Origin: Procambarus clarkii
Taxonomy: Eukaryota > Arthropoda > Malacostraca > Decapoda > Cambaridae
Reading direction: 5' to 3'
NCBI RefSeq assembly: GCF_040958095.1
Contig: NC_091208.1
Coordinates: forward strand, 15,529,452-15,593,451
DNA: 64,000 nucleotides
The notes under the pieces are model-generated. The model was given only the letters and a program-made list of their open reading frames with translations. It made no database searches and was not told the DNA's origin. Position numbers and translations under genes: made by a program. Below, piece after piece: positions 34,506 through 46,946 of this stretch (positions are counted from its first letter, which is position 1; the number at the start of each line of letters is the position of its first letter).

Positions 34506-35242
34506 TAACCACACACCAGACATAAATATCTCTTTGATATCCCCAGAGTCAAACTAAATCTGTGTAAACACTGCAAATAAAGGAACCTAGTCTATGGAAC
34601 TCACTCCCTAAGGAACTGAAAAGCTGTCCCACTTTTGCCTTATTGAAAAATAAAACAAAAAAGTACCTAATTTCATCTTTATAGTCTTCTACCTAGAGCT
34701 TTATCTTTGTACTGTTTCTAGTGCTACCCAATCCCCCATTCTTTTTACCTAACCCATATTCTTCACCATTGTAATCTTAGATCATCTGTTATCATGGTTG
34801 TTGTAGTGAGTGCATATTCTACTGCATTACTCCTTGTAATGATCCTCATATTGTGCTTCAGTGATCCATTGTATAACCCTGAGATGTTTTCCTAATTGTA
34901 CCTAGGATTCCTTGTTCATTATTGTGTATTGTTATTCTTGTGTATTGTTCTGATCTGCTTTTGTGTCAAAAATTCTTGCAATGTACCTGTAAAAATTTTT
35001 TTTGACAATTTTACTGTAATTATCCTACTTAAAATCATCTGTACTTGTAAAGTATAGCTGTAATGTACTTGTTAAACACTTTTTATCAATTTCACTGTTA
35101 TTTCTTTAAAACTTTAAAGCGTTTAAGGATTTACTAAGGTTAGTTTAAGGACTTGCCGAAACGCTATGTGTGCTAGTGGCTTTACAAGATTGTAATTTCA
35201 ACTTAAACTCTATGTTCTCTCTTAACCTCCAATGTACCTTCT

Positions 35243-35243
<1 letters not shown>
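34506..35243 (+). mobile_element. LINE B C-terminus and 3' UTR, plus strand (copy 1)
   Basis: Begins HHTRHKYLFDIP-like, with disrupted C-terminal codons to ~34690, then 3' UTR with the stem-loop at 35155-35190 (ACGC-TAT-GTGT) and a TTCTTG-(TA)n end. The 23-bp difference between the duplicates lies at its left edge. Confidence 0.75.
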
Positions 35244-35329
<86 letters not shown>

Positions 35330-35360
35330 ATCAATCAATAAATAAATAAATAAATAAATA
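35244..35360. repeat. (TA)n and (AATA)n microsatellites
   Basis: A TA run with a TTTA interruption, then AAATAAAT units. The equivalent site in copy 2 was the landing site of the 5-kb insertion at 49041-54055. Confidence 0.92.
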
Positions 35361-35881
35361 TTATGTACCTCGCCCTGCCCTGGTGGCGCTCTGTTTCTCT
35401 CTCATCTATCCTTATCTCAATTATGGTATTTGTGCTTGGGATTCTACTACACAAAATCATTTACGTCCTCTAGTTATTCAACATAAAGCTGCTATTGGAA
35501 CAATATCTAACTCTGGCCCCAGACAGCACTCGGTACCCTTACTCAAATCTTTGAATATGTTAGATATTAAATCACTGCACATCCTCTCATGCGAACTCTA
35601 TATATTTAAAACTCTGAACTGCAATGTCAATCCTGACTAGAAGCTTCCTAGAAAGTTGTAACAGAACCCATGGGCATCACACCAGAAACAAATGCCTATT
35701 TGATATTACTAAGAGTGCGACTTAACCAAACTAGAAATGCTCTAGAAAGCATCGCTACCATCGAAAGAGTCGCTACCAGAGTGTGTAGTGTCAACCAAAG
35801 TGCACTGAAACTCTTGCTCAACTAAAGATTATTTTGTATCTTAAGTACTTTTGGTTTAAAGGGAAGATATATGCAGTGCTA
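35361..35881 (+). pseudogene. LINE B2 C-terminal fragment, ending in unassigned sequence
   Basis: Reads YYVPRPALVALCFSLIYPYLNYGICAW and SVPLLKSLNMLDIKSLHIL to a stop at 35640, with degraded C-terminal codons to ~35755. From 35756 to 35881 (GCATCGCTACCATCGAAAGA onward) nothing is recognised. This block is repeated at 54101-54631. Confidence 0.75.
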
Positions 35882-36063
35882 ACTCCTCTATTGTCAACAC
35901 ATGTCTGTTTTTTTTTTTTTTTAATCAACACTGTTTGTCAACCTATTGTATTTGTGCTGCCTTTTCAGTCATGTTCCCCCTTTTTTTTTATCTTTATTTG
36001 TATTTGTTCTCAACACTTTTTATTCTTTATGCTCAATTAGTATTAAGTTCTAGATATTAATGA

Positions 36064-36558
36064 CTCCCTTCGCTGACTGAACAACTTCATGACTCCCTGA
36101 TAATTAGCTCTACTGATCTACCTGATGAACAACAAGGTGAGGATTGCTGTAACATAGCCAACACCCTAATTAATTCAAAGATCAGTGTCAATGTTCAAAT
36201 CAAATCGGCTATTAGGATAGATAAAAACAATCCCCGTACCAGTAAGAGAATGCTCATCAAACTTGCAAATCCCTCTGCGAAGTTTGACCTCATACAATCA
36301 GCTGCTAAGCAAAAAAACAACCTCTATATAAATGAGTGTCTTACAAAGCAGCGTGGATCCCTCCTCTACAGGCTGCGCCAAATTCGCAAACAAAACCCTG
36401 GTCTTATCAAGCAGTGCTACACAAGGAATGGTACGATTTTTGCGAAGAAGGAAATTACAGGAAAAAGATATGAAATAAAATGTGACCAACAACTCCTGGC
36501 CTTCTTAAGTGATTGTGGTATATCTGAAAACCTGAATCCAACCAATGCCAGTACTTAA
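36064..36558 (+). pseudogene. LINE B2 ORF1, N-terminally truncated
   Basis: The open frame has no start at its left end (junction at 36063). It reads SLTEQLHDSLIISSTDLP, then ISVNVQIKSAIRIDKNNPR, RMLIKLANPSAKFDLIQSA and YINECLTKQRGSLLYRLRQI, ending GISENLNPTNAST. The order (possible coiled-coil end, a compact alpha/beta RNA-binding-like domain, a basic C-terminal domain) fits LINE ORF1 proteins. The first internal ATG is 36250. Confidence 0.7.
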
Positions 36559-37603
36559 AATAACTCTTTCAGTGCCTGAACCTAACCTAACTTAATCTAC
36601 CTTTGTCTAAGGTGCTGTCTCTGCCTTACCATTTACCTGATGTTCACCTATTCATATAATTTCCTAAATAATCCATCAAGTCTCCATGCACTTATGCAAG
36701 CATCTACCTCAGTTTCGTTGTAAAATTTTACTCTTAAATCTAATCTTACCCTATTCCATTTATATTTTAAATTTATTTGTATTGATCTATATCATTTATT
36801 GAAATCAATTATTGATCTCATTTTTGTTCTTTTAATTAAATTCATACTAATTATAAGTTTAAAACTAAGCTTAATAAAATTTATTATCTTTAAGATTATT
36901 TTACTTTACAATTATCATTTGTCAAATTTTTTTATATATTCATCTTGACAGTCTCTACTGATTTTTTGTTCTCTCCGCCAAACTTGTGTATCCTCCATGG
37001 CTATCTAGTGACCTTAATTCTACCTCTAATTGTTTCAATTCTTTTGTTTACTTGCATTTATTGTTGAGTTTTGCCATAATTATTCTCTAATTTAGCAGAC
37101 TCAATACTTTGTAAGCTCTTATTGTATTGTTATATTATTATATTGTGTTTTGCTATAATTACTTCCTATTTTACAGCAGATTTGTTTTCATCTGTTCCTG
37201 TAACTGCTTATCTTATTGTATCGTGACATTCTTATCTATATTGATATATATTATCTATCTATTGTTACTTACAGTGTACCTGAGAGTACTTGTAAGCAAT
37301 CTACCTCATTTTTCATTTTTGCTCAATTTGTTTTTGTATTGCTTAGTCTTGTTTATATTTTTGTTTTGTATATCTATATCTTGTGTTTTGTATAGTCCAT
37401 GTTTATATGTTTTTTCTTTAATCTCATTTATTACCTAGGTTGCCTAGCCTAGCCATACTCCCTTACTCCATTGTACCCCTGTAAGCCCCTTTTGTGGTTG
37501 TTTTGCACAGTATTGTGTACATTTTTTTTTCCCTATTTTATAGCTTATTTCTACCTTGTAATTTGCCTTTCTTTCCTTGTTTTTCCTGCAATCAGCTTTT
37601 TTT
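36559..37603 (+). other. Inter-ORF spacer of LINE B2
   Basis: About 1 kb of AT-rich, stop-filled DNA between ORF1 and ORF2. A block near 36950-37010 (CTACTGATTTTTTG...GGCTATCTA) is shared in antisense with the B1 spacer near 30520-30580, so it belongs to the element rather than being a foreign insertion. Confidence 0.6.
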
Positions 37604-40531
37604 ATGCAGTAAAGTATAGACCCTGAACTTAACCTCTTATCCACTATCTATGACAATAATCACTTTAATGATCTAAATTGCAGATATTTTGCAGCACATG
37701 ATGTAAACAATGTAGTAACTCATTATCACAATATCTCTGTAATCAATTTGAACGTTAGATCCCTAGGTAAACACTTCGATGATGTTAGTGCCTTGATTGA
37801 AGCTATTGACAACAAATTCTCTTTTATTATACTTACTGAAACATGGTTGAAAGAGGATACTACTCAACTCTTTAACATGCCTAACTACTCAGCAATTCAC
37901 AACTGTCGTCAACTTCAGAGAGGTGGTGGCACTACTCTTTACTACCACCAAGAACTAACATGCTTAAAAGAAATTAGAACTAGAGACTGCTATGGGGAGT
38001 ATATCTTCGCCAGCTTCAGAGTCAAGGGTGCCGAGTCTGTCCTGTCTGTGGGTGCAGTTTATAGAATTCCTAACACTGATGTGTCCGAATTCAACTCAAA
38101 CCTTAGAAATCTAATACTTGATAACAGACTGAACAAAAACCACCTAATTATCGCAGGGGACTTTAATATTGACCTCTGCGAGCCAGAACACCCTACTGCT
38201 GTTAGCTTCCTCAATTGTATGAATTCCTGCTTCCTCATACCCTTAATCACTAGACCTACTAGAATCACTGATAGCACTGCCACGACTCTAGATCACATCT
38301 GGACAAACATAACCTCTCCGCTTACTTCAGGTATAATCACCGATAGCACTACAGACCATTACCCCACATTTCTCTTAACTAACATTAGCAAACCACCTCT
38401 TGAGTCAAGAGAGATGCGTTTTAGACTACACAATGAAGCTGCTATAGACAATTTTATAACTGCTACTGATAATGTCAACTGGGAGTCCGAGTTAGGTAAC
38501 ATAGAGGACATCAACCTAGCAGTTCAATCTTTTCTTCAAAAAACTCTTAGCCTTTATAATACCCACTGTCCTATGCTTACAAAACAAGTCACAACCAAAA
38601 GGCTTAACAATCCCTGGCTTACAAAGGGAATACTTAAATCTATTAATAAAAAACATGACCTTGAGAAGAAGTATAGGTTAGTAATTGTCTCCAAAGAATT
38701 CTCAAAGAATTACTCATTATTGCTATCTAAGATAATTAGACGAGCCAAAACTAAATACTACGAAGATAAATTTACCCAAATAAAGAGCAACATTAAACAA
38801 ACTTGGAGAACAATTTCACAAATATTGGGATCAAAGAAGTCTATAAATAACAAACCGACTCTCCTGTCTAATAACGATGGTACGCTTTCAGCCTCTGATT
38901 CTGCTATTGAGTTCAATAGGTTCTTCTCTTCCATTGGTTCATCCCTTGCTAATGATATTCCATCTTCCAGTACTAACATTAAGGACTATCTTACAGGTAA
39001 CTATCCACAGTCTCTGTACCTAAAGCCTATTAATTCCACTGACGTCAATGAGATAATCCTTTCCCTTAAAACCAAGTCTGGTGCCCTTGAGGAGATACCA
39101 ACTTTAATCTACAAAAAAGCCTCCAGATCTTTAGCCCCTGCTATTGCTTTGCTCTTCAACAAGTCACTTGAACTCCAAACCTTTCCAGATATTCTAAAAA
39201 AAGCGAGAGTAACGCCTGTCCACAAATGTGGTGATCTCACAGATGTTAACAACTACAGACCTATATCAATCCTGCCAAACTTGTCAAAAAATTTTGAAAA
39301 ACTAATCTATAAGCAGCTTTACTCATATCTAGCCAAACTCAATATACTTAGCCCTTGCCAATATGGTTTCAGGCCCAAAAAAAGCACTAACGATGCACTT
39401 ATTAGTATGCTTAACTCGATTCATACAGCTCTTGATAAAAATGAGTTCCCTGTTGGGTTATTTGTGGACCTGCGTAAAGCTTTCGATACTGTCAACCACC
39501 AAAACCTTCTTCTTAAATTACATCATTATGGAGTCAGAGGACACTCCCTACAATACCTCAAATCCTACCTTACTGACAGGCTCCAATGTGTTTCTGTGAA
39601 TAATACAATTTCTCCCACCCTACCCATCAACATTGGTGTTCCCCAGGGCAGCATACTTGGCCCTCTCCTCTTTCTCATCTACATTAATGACCTTCCAAAT
39701 GCCTCCCAACACCTCAAACCAATTCTATTTGCTGACGACACAACCTTCATTTACTCCAGTCCTGATCACCTTGCTCTAAATGCCACAGTAAATACTGAGC
39801 TTAATAAAGTCCATCTGTGGCTAACTGCCAACAAACTCACCCTTAACATTGACAAAACTTTCTATATTCTGTTTGGCAATAAATCCTCTAATCAAATAAA
39901 TCTCAAAATAAACAATACCCAAATTTGTAACAAATTAGATGGCAAATTCCTTGGCATTCTCATTGACCACAAGCTGAATTTCCAGGGACACATTCTAAAC
40001 ATATCAAAAAAAGTTGCAAAAACTGTGGGCATTCTTTCTAAGATCAGATATTATGTACCACGCCCTGCCCTGGTGACTCTCTATTACTCCCTTATCTATC
40101 CATATCTCAACTATGGTATTTGTGCTTGGGGCTCTACTACCCAAAATCACTTACGTCCTCTAATTACTCAACACAAAGCTGCTATTAGGACAATATCCAA
40201 TTCTGGCCCCAGACATCACTCGGTACCCCTACTCAAATCTCTGAATATGTTAGACATTAAGTCACTGCACATTCTCTCATGTGTATTATACATATATAAA
40301 ACGCTAAACTATAATGCCAATCCTGATCTCAAAAGCTTCATAGAAGGTTGTAACAGAACCCATGAGCACCACACCAGAAATAAATACAATTTTGATATTC
40401 CTAGAGTACGACTTAATCAAACCAGAAATGCTCTACAAATCAAGGGGCCCAGAATGTGGAATGACCTTCCCAACCATGTTAAAGACTGTACCTCTCTCAA
40501 CCAGTTTAAGTTAAAAACGAGCTATACCTAA
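37604..40531 (+). pseudogene. LINE B2 ORF2 (endonuclease-RT), nearly intact
   Basis: The expected start is ATG 37604 (compare MQADIDPEQN and MHTDIDPDQN in relatives), but codon 3 is TAA. The remaining ~970 codons are open. Endonuclease: LNVRSLGKHFDD, LTETWL, GGGTTLYY, GDFNIDLC near 38157, TLDHIWTN near 38290 and TTDHYPTF near 38350. RT: ARVTPVHKCGD, VDLRKAFDTVNHQN near 39464, PQGSILGPLLFLIYINDL near 39640 and FADDTTFIYSS near 39729, all catalytic Asp present. C-terminal domain: NRTHEHHTRNKYNFDIPR. A 1-nt deletion near 40520 changes the last residues compared with 26940-26962. By far the best preserved RT here. Called pseudogene because of the early stop. Confidence 0.85.
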
Positions 40532-40757
40532 TAAATTCCCTGTAACTCACCTTACCCCTCTGTTGTCAAACCATGTATGTTTTTTTTTTTTTTCAAATCA
40601 ACGCTGTTTGAATGTAATTTTCTGTAATAATTTGTAATTGTATTTGTGCTGCTTTTTCAACAATGTTCCCCCCTCTTTTACCTCTATTTTTATTTGTACT
40701 CAACATATCTCATTCTTTTTACCCATTAGTTTTAAGCTTTAGTCATTAATGTTTTTT

Positions 40758-40790
40758 CCTGCCCGAAACGCTTTGCGTAATAGTGGCTTT
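40758..40790 (+). ncRNA. Conserved stem-loop in LINE B 3' UTR (representative of nine)
   Basis: GCCCGAAACGCTTTGCGTAA followed by TAGTGGCTTTA. The core ACGC-NNN-GCGT forms a 4-bp stem with a triloop. Other copies: 25621-25657 (minus, loop TGC), 27152-27182 (ATT), 35153-35190 (TAT, with a G-U pair GTGT), 40907-40938 (ATT), 48932-48965 (TAT), 56584-56618 (TGC), 57147-57180 (minus, TGT) and 62609-62640 (TGT, stem ATGC/GCGT). Loops vary while pairing is kept. Recognition of a 3' stem-loop by the RT is known for some related LINEs; here it is inference. Confidence 0.6.
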
Positions 40791-40896
40791 AGGCATTGTA
40801 TGTACTAGCTCTATCTATAAAGCCAACAAACTTTGTAAAATCTCTTTATGTATGTACCTTACCTAAATAAAATTATTATTTTTATTATTATTAATA

Positions 40897-41046
40897 TAAT
40901 GTTTTCTTGCCCGAAACGCATTGCGTAATAGTGGCTTTAGGCATTGTATGTACTAGCTCTATCTATATATCAATCCATTAATGTAACATCACTTGTATGT
41001 ATGTACCTTACCTGAATAAACATATTTATTTATTATTATTTATTTA
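40897..41046 (+). mobile_element. Remainder of the older LINE B2 3' UTR in copy 2
   Basis: Continues the 3' UTR interrupted by the young B2 insertion. It is identical in order to 27141-27290 and ends TGAATAAACATATTTATTTATT. Confidence 0.85.
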
Positions 41047-44000
41047 AGATTGATTGCAATGACAGCTTGAATGGTAGTTGACAAAAATTGGTAGTCACAA
41101 TACAGCATATGGCTAGCACATAAAAGAAGACAGCAATGAACACAATGATAAGGTTGTTTGATATTACACAAAAATTAGGAGATTGGGTAACACTAGGTAC
41201 AGAGCAAATTTAAAGCTCAGTGTAGGAAACTAAGAAGATGAAGTTAGGTACTTTTTGGTTTTGCTTTTAAATAAGGCAAAAGTTTTACAGTTTTTCAATT
41301 CACTAGGGAGTGAGTTCCATAGACTAGGTCCCATAATTTGCATAGAGTGTTTACATAGATTAAGTTTGACCCTGGGGATATCAAAGAGATATTTATTTCT
41401 GGTGTGGTGATAATGGGTCCTATTACATCTGTCCAGGGAGAGTTTCAGAGCATGGTTTGCATTTAAGAACAGGGTTTTGTAAATGTAGTTGACACAAGAG
41501 AATGTGTGGAGGGAGTTAATATTTAGCAAGTTTAGGGATTTAAACAAGGGAGCTGAGTGTTGTCTGAAAGCAGAGTTAGTTATTATTCTGATAGCAGATT
41601 TTTGCTGTGTGATGATGGGCTTAAGGTGGTTTGCAGTGGTAGACCCCCATGCACAGATACCATAATTAAGATAGGGGTAGATTAGTGCATAATATAGTGA
41701 GAGGAGAGCAGAGTTAGGAACATAATATCTGATTTTGGAGAGTATACCAACTGTCTTAGAGACTTTCTTAGTTATGTGTTGAATGTGGGTGCTGAAGTTG
41801 AGTCTCTTGTCTAGGAATAGGCCAAGAAACTTGCCATCATTTTTATTACTGATGTTAATGTTGTCTATCTGTAGCTGAATTGCATTTGATGATTTGCTTC
41901 CAAATAAGATGTAGTCTTTTCGATGTTTAATGTTAGTTTGTTCGTTGACATCCATAAGTGGACTTTTTTTAATTCATTATTCACAACCTTATTTAGTGTA
42001 TGTGGGTGGAGGTTTGAATAGATAAGGGTAGTATCGTCAGCAAGCAATATAGGTTTGAGATTATTAGAGACATTAGGCAGATCGTTTATATATATAAGAA
42101 ATAGAAGAGGTCCTAAGATGCTGCCCTGTGGCACTCCAACGGTAATTGGTAGAGTGGAAGAAGTTGTATCATTGATGGTTACATGTTGGTGTCTGTCACT
42201 AAGATAGGATCGGATGTAGTCAAGGGCAAGGCCTCAGATTCCATAATGCTGGAGTTTAAGTAAGAGGTAGTTGTGATTAACAGTATCAAAGGCTTTTCTT
42301 AGGTCAATGAAGAGTCCAATCGGAAACTCATTTTTGTCAAGGGCTGAGTAGATAACGTCAAGGAGACTAATGATTGCATCGTTGGTGCTCTTTTGGGACC
42401 GGAAGCCAAACTGGCAGGGGCTGAGTATGTCGAATTTTACGAGGTAGGAATAGAGCTGTTTGTAAATAATTTTTTCAAATATTTTTGATAGAATGGGTAG
42501 ATTTGATAATGGTCTAAAATTGTTTATGTCCGCCGGATTGCCTCCTTTATGGACTGGCGTTACTCTTGCTTTTTTGAGGATATCAGGGAAGGTGTGACAC
42601 TCTATAGATTTGTTGAACAGTAGTGCTATGGGTGGAGCAAGGGCATGGGAGGCTCTCTTGTACACAATGGACGGAATTTCACTGGTGTTCCCTGCCTTAG
42701 TTTTTAGAGAGTGTATGATGGACACAACATCTGCCGGGCTGATTGGTGAAAGGAGAAGAGAGTTTGGATAGCTGCCTGAGAGATATGTGTTAATATGTGT
42801 CTGAGTCTGTGGGATTTTACTGGCAAGATTAGCACCAACCGATGAAAAGAAACTATTAAATTCATTTGCCATTTCTAAATCAGTTGACGGTATATCCCCA
42901 TCCTTGTAGAGTTTTATTTGGTTATGTGAGTGTTGTTTAGTTCCTAGGATACTAGAGATAGTTTTCCAAGTGCTTTTCATGTTGCCTTTTGCTTCATTGA
43001 ATCTATTCACATAATATGCAAGTTTTGCCTTTCTTATGATACTGGTAAGCATTGATGAGTACCTTTTAGCTACTTCCTTTGAAACTAGGCCAATCCTAAC
43101 TTTCTTTTCATATTCATGTTTCTTGTTGATTGAGTTGAGAATGCCACTTGTGAGCCATGGATTGTTTAATCTTTTGTCAGTTACTTGCTTGGTAAGAAGG
43201 GGACAATGAAGGTTGTAGAGGCTTAGAGTTTTGGAGAGGAAGAGGTTAGCTAATGAATTTATATCATGGGTATTATTGAATTCAGAATCCCAGTTAATAT
43301 TGTGAAGTGCCTCTGTAAGATTGTCTAAAGCTGATTCAATGTGTAGCCTAAATGAATGTTTCTTGCTTTTTGGTGGTGTTATGTCCATGTTCGCTATGAG
43401 AAAGGTAGGATAGTGGTCAGTTGTTCTGTCGTAGATTATACCAGATACAAGGGGAGCTGTTATGTTTGTCCATATGTGGTCCAAGGTAGTGGCTGATGTT
43501 TGAGTGACTCGGGTAGGTTTGGTGATTGTGAGGATTAGCATACAGGAGTTCATGCTGTTAAGGAAATAGTCAACTTGAGAGCAATTTTGTTGACCCAGGT
43601 CAATATTAAAGTCTCCTCCCAGAATGATGTGGTTTTTGTTGAGATTGTTGTTTATAATAAGATTCCTTAGGTTGTCTGAGAAAGAAGCTATGTTAGTATT
43701 GGGAAATCTATAGATGGCTCCAATAGTCAAAGAGGATTTAAGGGATTTAATTGTAAACTGAGCAAAAGTATATTCACAGTAGTCATCTCTGTCACAAATA
43801 ACACTGTTGCAGATAAATGTATCTCGGTAATATATAGCTGTGCCACCACCTTTTTTATTAGGCCTACAGTTATGAATGGCTTTATAACCAGCTAAGTTGT
43901 AGAGTTGGGTATAGTCTTTATTTAGCCAAGTTTCTGTTAAAATAATGAACGATAGGTTAGTACCTAGTGCTGTGAGTAATGCATTTAAATCGTCAAAATG

Positions 44001-44779
44001 TTTACCAAGTGATCTAACATTTTGGTTATAAACTGATAGACAGGTGCTATTTTGGAGTTTGTTTTTAGCCTGGTGTGCTGTGAAATACTTGCAATAATGA
44101 TGATCAATGTGCTGGTTGGTGTAGATATGAGACAGAAGATTTTGATCAGGATCAATATCAGTGTGCATAGAGATGCAGAGGGATCACGATACAAGATACA
44201 CGATAAAGCAAAACACAAGAATAAAAGCAAATACAATAAAATAGTAACAATTTAGAAGTAAAATAAAGATCCAATAGATAGCCAGGGAGGACACAGAAGT
44301 TACATAAAATAAAAAACAAAAAAATCAGTAGAGACTGACAATATAAATGTAAAATAAAAAATAATAAGAAAAATAATAATCATAAAAAAAATGATCTTGA
44401 AGATAATTAGCTTAGTAATGGTTAATTAACAGGGTAATAAAAAGCCCTAGGTTTAGTGACAAGGGGATTAACTAAGAACAAATAATTAAGAGTATAAAAC
44501 AGGCAAAGATGACAAACAAACAAAAAATAAAATAAAAATAAAAATAAACACCTTTGGAAAGGAAAGGCAGAGCTTAAGTACACTTTGGTTGTATGTGAGA
44601 CTACAAATTATGTTCTGGTTATTCAGCTGATATCCCACAGTCATCCAGGAAAGAAGTGAGGTGTGCTTCAGTGGTTATGACATAAGTTTTTCCAGAGTCA
44701 GTCTTCCTAGCTATTATTTTACCATCGCGCACAAAACAATGTTTAATAGCAGTGGATCTTTTGCAAATTTCATAAAATG
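41047..44779 (-). mobile_element. LINE B1 in duplication copy 2
   Basis: Duplicate of 27291-31023. ORF2 spans 41230-44168 with the same TGA (near 42231) and frameshift (near 41906) as copy 1. The 644-codon EN-RT segment is 42234-44168. The ORF1 C-terminus is at 44619-44779. Copy-specific differences include GFRSQKS preceded by CQF here but CQV in copy 1, and NNFRPLSNL here but NNYRPISNL there. Confidence 0.87.
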
Positions 44780-46946
44780 CAAGTATATAGCTGTGCCACC
44801 TCCTTTTTTGTTAGGCCTACAGTTGTGAATGGCTTTATAACCAGCTAAGTTGAAAAGTTGGGTATGGTCTTTACTTAGCCAGGTTTCTGTTAAAATAATG
44901 AACGATAGTTCAGTACCTAGTGCTGATAGTAGTGCATTTATATCATCAAAATGTTTACTAAGTGATCTGACATTTTGGTTGAACACTGATAAGCAATTGA
45001 TATTTCGGAGTTTGTTTTTTGCCTGGTGTGCTGTGTAATACCTGCAGTGATGATGATCAGTGTGTTGGTTATTGAAGATTTGAGATAGTAGATTTTGTTC
45101 AGGATCAATATCAGCTTGCATGTGGATGCAATGGAGTCAAGATCTTAGTCAATCTGATATTAGAAAGAATGCCAACAGTTTTAGAAACTTTTTTTGATAT
45201 ATTTAGAATGTGTCCCTGGAAATTCAGCTTGTTGTCGATTAGAACACCAAGGAACTTTCCATCTACTTTGTTACTAATTTGGATATTGTTTACTCTTAGA
45301 TTAATTTGATTTGAGGATTTATTACCAAACAAAATATAGAAAGTTTTGTCAATGTTAAGGGTGAGTTTGTTAGCAGTTAGCCAAAGATGGACTTTCTTTA
45401 GTTCAGTGTTCACTGTAAGCAAGTGTTCATTAAGAGCAAGAGGGTCAGGACTGGAGAAAATGAAGGTTGTGTCGTCAGCAAATAGAATTGGTTTGAGGTG
45501 TTGAGAGGCATTTGGAAGGTCATTAACGTAGATGAGAACGAGGAGAGGGCCAAGTATGCTGCCCTGAGGAACACTGTTATGACCCTGGGTTCCTTACTTG
45601 GAAACCAGAGGTTAGATTGAGCTCTACATAATTACTTTCCATTAATTGATAGAATTGGATCATGTGAGAAGGATATTTAATTAGAGTAACATTTATATCA
45701 TGGCAACTTAAACCGGGGGTATGCTTTATTCCCGTCGCCCTTGCCAAACGCAAGATGAATCTTGTTTCTCACAGAGCATTCAGACTCTAAGCTTGTTGAT
45801 TATTAAATGGAATATTGAACTAGTTATCAACTATTCTTAGAACTGTTAAAGTAACCAGTATTGAATGTCGGTGAAGACTTGTAATGTTTATAAGCTGCAC
45901 GATCAGCTAGGTATCTTCCCAGCAACAACTTGAGAGAGCTCGGGCACTGAGGTCTGTTTCTTTCTTCTCTGGACTGCTGTGCTGGGGTCAACATCTCCCC
46001 TGTGTGGCTCTGTCTCCTCCTCTTCCCTTACCTTATCCTGTGTCTGATTTACAAAGCTAAGTACCGTGTTACCTGTACGTTTTCTGGCATAAATGTATAG
46101 TAATGTGTATAGTCTATGCTAATGTTTATATTGCTAAGTTATTCTAGGGGGTCTCAGTGGAACCACATGTGCTCAAGTGGTACCAGGCTACCTAGAGTCC
46201 TTGCTAGTGTCCCTTGCCTGGTAGTCTTTACCCTAGTTACCCTTGTAAACCTTGAATCCTGCTTCTGTGGACCAAGGTATTTAACGTAAGATAGAGTGGT
46301 AAAGAGAATAAGTAGTTAAGTGTGTTAATGTATATGGGGGTTATTAGAGGGTTTAATAAATAAGTACTATTAAAGGAGTATCCATTCTTCCTGTGAAGTG
46401 GAGCAGTGATCTACCGCTAGACTGACGTATTTACATTAAAGCCAGTAATTTAGTGCTGTATTATGTTCTAATTGGGGGCCGGGCCCATCTGATCTTCACT
46501 GATTTTAGGAATTCCTAGGTTATTCCCTTAGGCCCTCTCAGTACAACTACATACCTTCCCATAACAAGTAACATTTTCATAACAAACACCAATGTTGATG
46601 GGTAGGGTGGGAGAAATTGAATTATTCACAGAAACGTACTAGAGCCTGTCAGTGAGGTAAGACTGAAGATATTGGAGGGAGTGACCTCTGACCCCATAGT
46701 GATGTAATTTAAGAAGAAGATTTTGGTGGTTGACAGTGTCAAAAGCCTTACGTAGGTCAACAAATAACCCAACACGGAACTCATTTTTACCAAGAGCTGC
46801 ATGTATCAAGTTAATCATACTAATAAGTGCTTCGTTAGTGCTTTTATTGGGCCTGAAGCCATATTGGCAAGAGCTAAGTATATTGTGTTTGGCTAGATAA
46901 GAGTAGAGCTGCTTGTAGATTACTTTTTCAAATATTTTTGACAATA
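44780..46946 (-). pseudogene. LINE B/B2 fragments in copy 2
   Basis: Duplicates of 31024-33190: ORF2 N-terminal fragment (to 45127), then B2 RT thumb (45111-45422) and upstream RT (46639-46944), split by the solo LTR at 45575-46584. Confidence 0.85.
45575..46584. mobile_element. 1010-bp solo LTR (copy 2)
   Basis: Exact positional duplicate (+13756) of the solo LTR at 31819, with the same AACAC flanks. It was carried along in the duplication, not an independent insertion. Confidence 0.92.

Larger units (their letters stand above)
26971..35881 (+). repeat. Tandem duplication, copy 1 (8.9 kb)
   Basis: Repeated head-to-tail from 35882. From 27145 to about 34510 every base maps to copy 2 at a constant offset of +13756 (the offset includes the LINE insertion in copy 2), with scattered substitutions. 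A 23-bp length difference lies near 34510 (GAGTAATTCTTTGAGAATTA present only in copy 2). The two 644-residue ORFs inside differ at about ten positions, so divergence is under ~1%. Confidence 0.92.
36063..40896 (+). mobile_element. LINE B2, young 4.8-kb copy inserted in duplication copy 2
   Basis: Flanked by TAATG on both sides (36058-36062 and 40897-40901). Host sequence continues uninterrupted across it when compared with 27125-27160 in copy 1, where the empty site is present. It contains an ORF1 C-terminus, a ~1-kb AT-rich spacer, a long ORF2, a 3' UTR with the stem-loop (40758-40790) and an (ATT)n tail. It is 5'-truncated inside ORF1. It is absent from copy 1, so it inserted after the duplication (or copy 1 lost it cleanly, which is less likely). 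Confidence 0.92.

Noticed and set aside
37748..40531. A 927-residue host gene
   Set aside because: It has full LINE endonuclease and RT motifs, opens with TTG rather than ATG, and lies between ORF1 and 3' UTR of a LINE with target duplications.
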